DNA of 64,000 bases from Alkalinema pantanalense (GTDB lineage Bacteria > Cyanobacteriota > Cyanobacteriia > Leptolyngbyales > Leptolyngbyaceae): assembly GCF_050753345.1 (NCBI RefSeq), contig NZ_JBLZFX010000024.1, forward strand, positions 1 to 64,000, given 5' to 3'. Positions within the stretch are counted from its first letter, which is position 1, and each line of letters begins with the position of its first letter. Under the pieces are notes generated by a model. That model saw only the letters and a program-made list of their open reading frames with translations. It was not told where the DNA came from and did not search any database. Position numbers and translations under genes: made by a program. Below are positions 61,358 to 64,000 of the stretch, in pieces.

Positions 61358-62497
61358 ATGCGTTCCCCTCAATCTCCCAAAACACTACGGTATTGGCAAG
61401 CTAGACTACGATCGTTGCGGGATCCGCGAGTGGGGGGGGTGGCGATCGCCTTAGGACTGGCAGCCACCTTTGGTTGGATAGCATGGCAAAATCCAGAAAG
61501 CCTAGAATTCTCCCAATCAACCAGTTCAGAAGAGCCTCCTACTCCCTCCTCTGCAACCGCTGAGGATGCTGAAGACTTGGCGATCGGAGCAGACATCGAC
61601 AGCTTGTCAGTCTTGTTCAATCAAGTGAAGCAACCCAGTTCCTCTCCCCTAGATCCTCTCAACCCAACGGCCAAACCGAAGAGTCCCAACCCCACTAGCA
61701 GCGATCCAGAGACCACTTCGACCCTCTCACTGCTCGCTGCCATTTCACCCACCCCAAAAAATCCCAGTCAAGCTGAACTGAACATGAGTCAGCTAGCGTT
61801 GTTGGGCAACTTGCCAGGAGATCCGCTGTCCCCCTCCCGCAATGGCTTAACGGGGAATACCGGACTGGAGAGCGCCATGTTTCCTGGACAGACTGCCCGT
61901 TCCCCCCTGGGCTCCGCCTCTGAAGGAACGCCACCCCAAAATGTTTTGGCGGATGCCCTAGCTCGGTTCACGAATTCACCCACTTCAACCCAGCCTGCGG
62001 GAAGTTCCAATAAGCCCTTTTCTGCATTCCCTGGAAGCAGTTTGGCCAATCCTCCCCTAGAAGGCACTCGTCCATGGCCACAGGCAACCTTTACGCCTAA
62101 CTTGCCGATGCAGGGCACCACGGGGATCACCCCCGCTGCACTATCAGGGGCTGCTCCAACCCAGTACCCACCCAACGCCTATACCCAAGTCCTACAACAA
62201 GCTCCAGCGGTAGGGCTTGATCCACGATCGCCAGCCTTTGGTACGCCTGGGATTCCCACAGGGGGAACTGCCAATCCATCGATCACGCCTGGGGTAGGCA
62301 TTCCTCAATCCACCATTCCTCAACCCGGTACCAGCTCCGTCGGCATGAACCAAACCGTGCTTCCTGGTACCTCCGCTGCGACCAATAACCAACCCCAGTT
62401 GGGTGGGATTCCCCAAGTAGACTCATTTACAACGCCTCGTACTACACCGGGTCGTTACATTGGGGGAGGACGCATTAATACTTTCTCCAATCCCTAA
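61358..62497 (+). CDS. membrane-anchored Pro/Ser/Thr-rich protein
   Basis: One membrane helix near residue 35 (VGGVAIALGLAATFGWIAW) follows a basic N-terminus, and the other 330 residues are low-complexity Pro/Ser/Gly/Asn with repeats of P-G-x-P type (GTPGIPTGGTANP). Such proteins sit in the periplasm as spacers or anchors. Function not known. The gene ends 136 bp before the MITE copy 2. Confidence 0.7.
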   Translation: MRSPQSPKTLRYWQARLRSLRDPRVGGVAIALGLAATFGWIAWQNPESLEFSQSTSSEEPPTPSSATAEDAEDLAIGADIDSLSVLFNQVKQPSSSPLDPLNPTAKPKSPNPTSSDPETTSTLSLLAAISPTPKNPSQAELNMSQLALLGNLPGDPLSPSRNGLTGNTGLESAMFPGQTARSPLGSASEGTPPQNVLADALARFTNSPTSTQPAGSSNKPFSAFPGSSLANPPLEGTRPWPQATFTPNLPMQGTTGITPAALSGAAPTQYPPNAYTQVLQQAPAVGLDPRSPAFGTPGIPTGGTANPSITPGVGIPQSTIPQPGTSSVGMNQTVLPGTSAATNNQPQLGGIPQVDSFTTPRTTPGRYIGGGRINTFSNP

Positions 62498-62633
62498 ACC
62501 GACCTTCTATTCCCAACCGACCTTCTATTCCCAACTGACCTGTGAATAGGCCGTGCAGAACACTACAGCGTCATTGCTGTTAGTTTTCACGGCTGAATTT
62601 CCATGACCCTATGCGTCTGTCCGAAGCTGGATT

Positions 62634-62821
62634 AACGTGAGTTCGACAAGCAAAATTTCCCCTCACAAATCCCCTGTACTGGGACGGAGCATTCACTTTC
62701 GGGGGGTGTCGGGGGAGTAGAGTCCCCTGACGTAGCAGGGGGGCGGGGAGAAGTTCCCCGATCTTCGCTGCGGAGCAGCCCCGACGATCGAACCGCCCCG
62801 CGAATTCATCGAACTCACGTT
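62634..62821. mobile_element. 188-bp MITE-like element, copy 2, with 5-bp target duplication
   Basis: The ends are AACGTGAGTTCGA and TCGAACTCACGTT, perfect 13-bp terminal inverted repeats, and the element is flanked by GGATT on both sides (62629-62633, 62822-62826), a target-site duplication. It has no gene. The body matches copy 1 at 56463 in the opposite orientation. Its transposase must be elsewhere; the family cannot be named from the ends alone. Confidence 0.9.
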
Positions 62822-63004
62822 GGATTATGGCTCCGAGATCGACCTTGATCGAGGAGCAAGCTTCGAACTTCAACCTCACGAAACTAAATGAGCATTTCTA
62901 CTGGGTTGGGGTTATTATGAGAGTATGTTAAAAAATGTAAAGACTCACTTTTTTCTCCTAGCTCCTCAAAGTTCCACTATTTAGATTTGATGTTTCCATA
63001 AAGC

Positions 63005-63325
63005 ATGTTTAACTCACCTCTCCCCTCCGATCCAGACTTGCTAAAAAGCTTACTGGAACCCCTTTTAGAAGATTTCCAATACTGGTTCGGTCGATCGCAA
63101 TCCCTGTTAGAGCAAGAACGCATTACCTTCCTCGAAGAATCCCAGCAAACCAATCTGTTAGAGCGCGTCCTGACCGCCCAGCAAGAGGTCACCACGACCC
63201 AAACCCTTCTCAAAGTAACGGATGGGCAAGTGGGCGTTGAAACTGACGTTTTGATGAATTGGCATCGTCTCGTTCACGAATGCTGGGGGGTTAGCATGAA
63301 GCATCGATCGACCCAAGCTTCTTGA
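63005..63325 (+). CDS. DUF2605 family protein
   Basis: The 106-aa protein is helical and matches the cyanobacterial DUF2605 family: LLKSLLEPLLEDFQYWFGRSQSLLE, ERVLTAQQEVTTTQTLLKVTDGQVGVET and WHRLVHECWGVSM. Function unknown. A DUF2973 gene follows, an association I recall from other cyanobacteria. Confidence 0.88.
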   Translation: MFNSPLPSDPDLLKSLLEPLLEDFQYWFGRSQSLLEQERITFLEESQQTNLLERVLTAQQEVTTTQTLLKVTDGQVGVETDVLMNWHRLVHECWGVSMKHRSTQAS

Positions 63326-63493
63326 TCGAACCAAAGTGATTCGGGAAAAGCTTTAAGGTTTGCCAGAAATCTGAGAGACTATAATTTAATGAATTGACCA
63401 GGGATCCCCCCACGATTAGGGCTTGGCATTCCATCGTTGCCTTGTTTCGTCCTCATTTGTGGTGATCTCAACAGTTGGCTGGGGGAAAGCGTT

Positions 63494-63832
63494 ATGTGGC
63501 TCCACATCCTGTATATCATTGCCTTCACGATTGTTGCGTTCCTAGCGGTGGGAAACCTGATTCGCAGCATGTTAACCCTCGGGTTAGAATCGCAACGCGA
63601 ACTTTCAAATATGATCAATGGCTCGGGCAACGATTCCACTGCCTCAGGAACTGTAAGACGGCAGCCCATGCCTACCCATCCAGAAATGTTGGATGCGGAC
63701 GGCAAGGTCATTAATGAACCCCTCCTTGTCATGCGTTCCATGAGTGTAGAAGATGCAAGGGAACAGTTAGATGCGATTTACCGATCTTCTCCGGGCGGGG
63801 AATCCAACAATTCCAGCGATGAAGACAGTTGA
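63494..63832 (+). CDS. DUF2973 family membrane protein
   Basis: Starting at ATG 63494 (GGGGGAAAG ahead), the protein is MWLHILYIIAFTIVAFLAVGNLIRSM, one N-terminal membrane helix, and a cytoplasmic part with HPEMLDADGKVINEPLLVMRSMS and the acidic tail. It matches DUF2973. Likely in one transcription unit with the DUF2605 gene. Confidence 0.88.
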   Translation: MWLHILYIIAFTIVAFLAVGNLIRSMLTLGLESQRELSNMINGSGNDSTASGTVRRQPMPTHPEMLDADGKVINEPLLVMRSMSVEDAREQLDAIYRSSPGGESNNSSDEDS

Positions 63833-63872
63833 TAGGATTGAAGCAGCCGACGATCGCCCCTCTGCTGTTCCA

Positions 63873-64000
63873 TGACTGACCCTTCCACTGAACCGACTCC
63901 TGCCCCTCTGCAACCTCAGGAATCAGCTGATCGGAACTCTCCTCCCTCAGCCGAGCCACCCACTGCCCCCTTAAATGTTTCCCTAGAAAAAATTGCTCTC
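63873..64000 (+). CDS. unidentified gene, 5' part only
   Basis: An open frame from ATG 63873 (MTDPSTEPTPAPL...) runs off the end of the window. The 42 visible residues are Pro/Ser/Glu-rich and then LNVSLEKIAL, probably the entry into a folded domain. It is 40 bp behind the DUF2973 gene. No family can be named. Confidence 0.5.

Noticed and set aside
62580..62879. 99-codon frame over MITE copy 2 (similar short frame at 56459-56641)
   Set aside because: The similarity between the two is due to the shared repeat, not protein conservation; the second frame is not open over the same length.

Overview
This is a cyanobacterial chromosome segment. The evidence is the dense cgatcg/gcgatcgc (HIP1-like) octamers, an NDH-1 ndhD gene, a txlA thioredoxin, and many families that occur only or mainly in cyanobacteria (TIGR04376, DUF2605, DUF2973, DUF6816-like, NIL-ferredoxin, XRE-GrpE-like). 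I cannot name the genus. No rRNA, tRNA, CRISPR array or complete insertion sequence was recognised.

Bases 1-13200 are an accessory, eroding region around two housekeeping genes (a TIGR04376 gene and nadC). It holds an Rpn-type nuclease gene split by a 154-bp insertion with a 13-bp direct repeat, a run of small toxin/antitoxin genes (HTH antitoxins, vapBC, DUF433), and a STAND-type P-loop NTPase with near-identical 120-bp TPR repeats. A small separate protein shares a short motif with the NTPase. The region also has several copies of a GC-hairpin repeat, a tandem 98-bp element that may encode two small RNAs, and a wrecked NarL-type two-component pair. Bases 13281-21136 are mostly core genes: a 2Fe-2S ferredoxin-like protein, a response regulator, a DUF815 ATPase, an M50-type membrane protein lacking the first catalytic His, an MBL-fold protein and glmS.

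Bases 21335-29904 are a defence island built around DNA phosphorothioation (PT). It contains a DndC-like PAPS-reductase-family protein, a divergent PT-associated methyltransferase whose accessory domain is present twice, an M15-fold protein, a parDE module flanked by copies of part of the M15-fold gene, and two proteins resembling sulfur-binding domains (one fused to HNH). A PLD/DEAD helicase of the PT-restriction type is cut off after its DEAH box. dndB, dndD and dndE are not in the window, so this is either a minimal unusual system or a decaying one.

Bases 30039-42562 are ordinary cyanobacterial genes: ndhD, an EamA half-transporter, a CapA-like protein, an isolated ureA, txlA, a NIL-ferredoxin, a DUF6816-like protein and dnaX. 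Bases 42661-52940 form a long minus-strand surface-glycan operon for a pseudaminic-acid-type sugar. The order is pseB, pseC, pseF, pseG, two methyltransferases, wbqC, pseI, an unknown gene, a methyltransferase and a glycosyltransferase. No PseH acetyltransferase gene is seen. A PilT-type ATPase gene lies upstream of it.

Bases 55250-64000 carry a DUF58 protein, a Uma2-type nuclease, DUF309, and an lptA-lptB-lptF/G cluster for lipopolysaccharide export. A proline-rich membrane-anchored protein, DUF2605, DUF2973 and a truncated last gene follow. Two inverted copies of a ~188-bp MITE-like element with 13-bp terminal inverted repeats lie in this stretch, one with a clear 5-bp target duplication.
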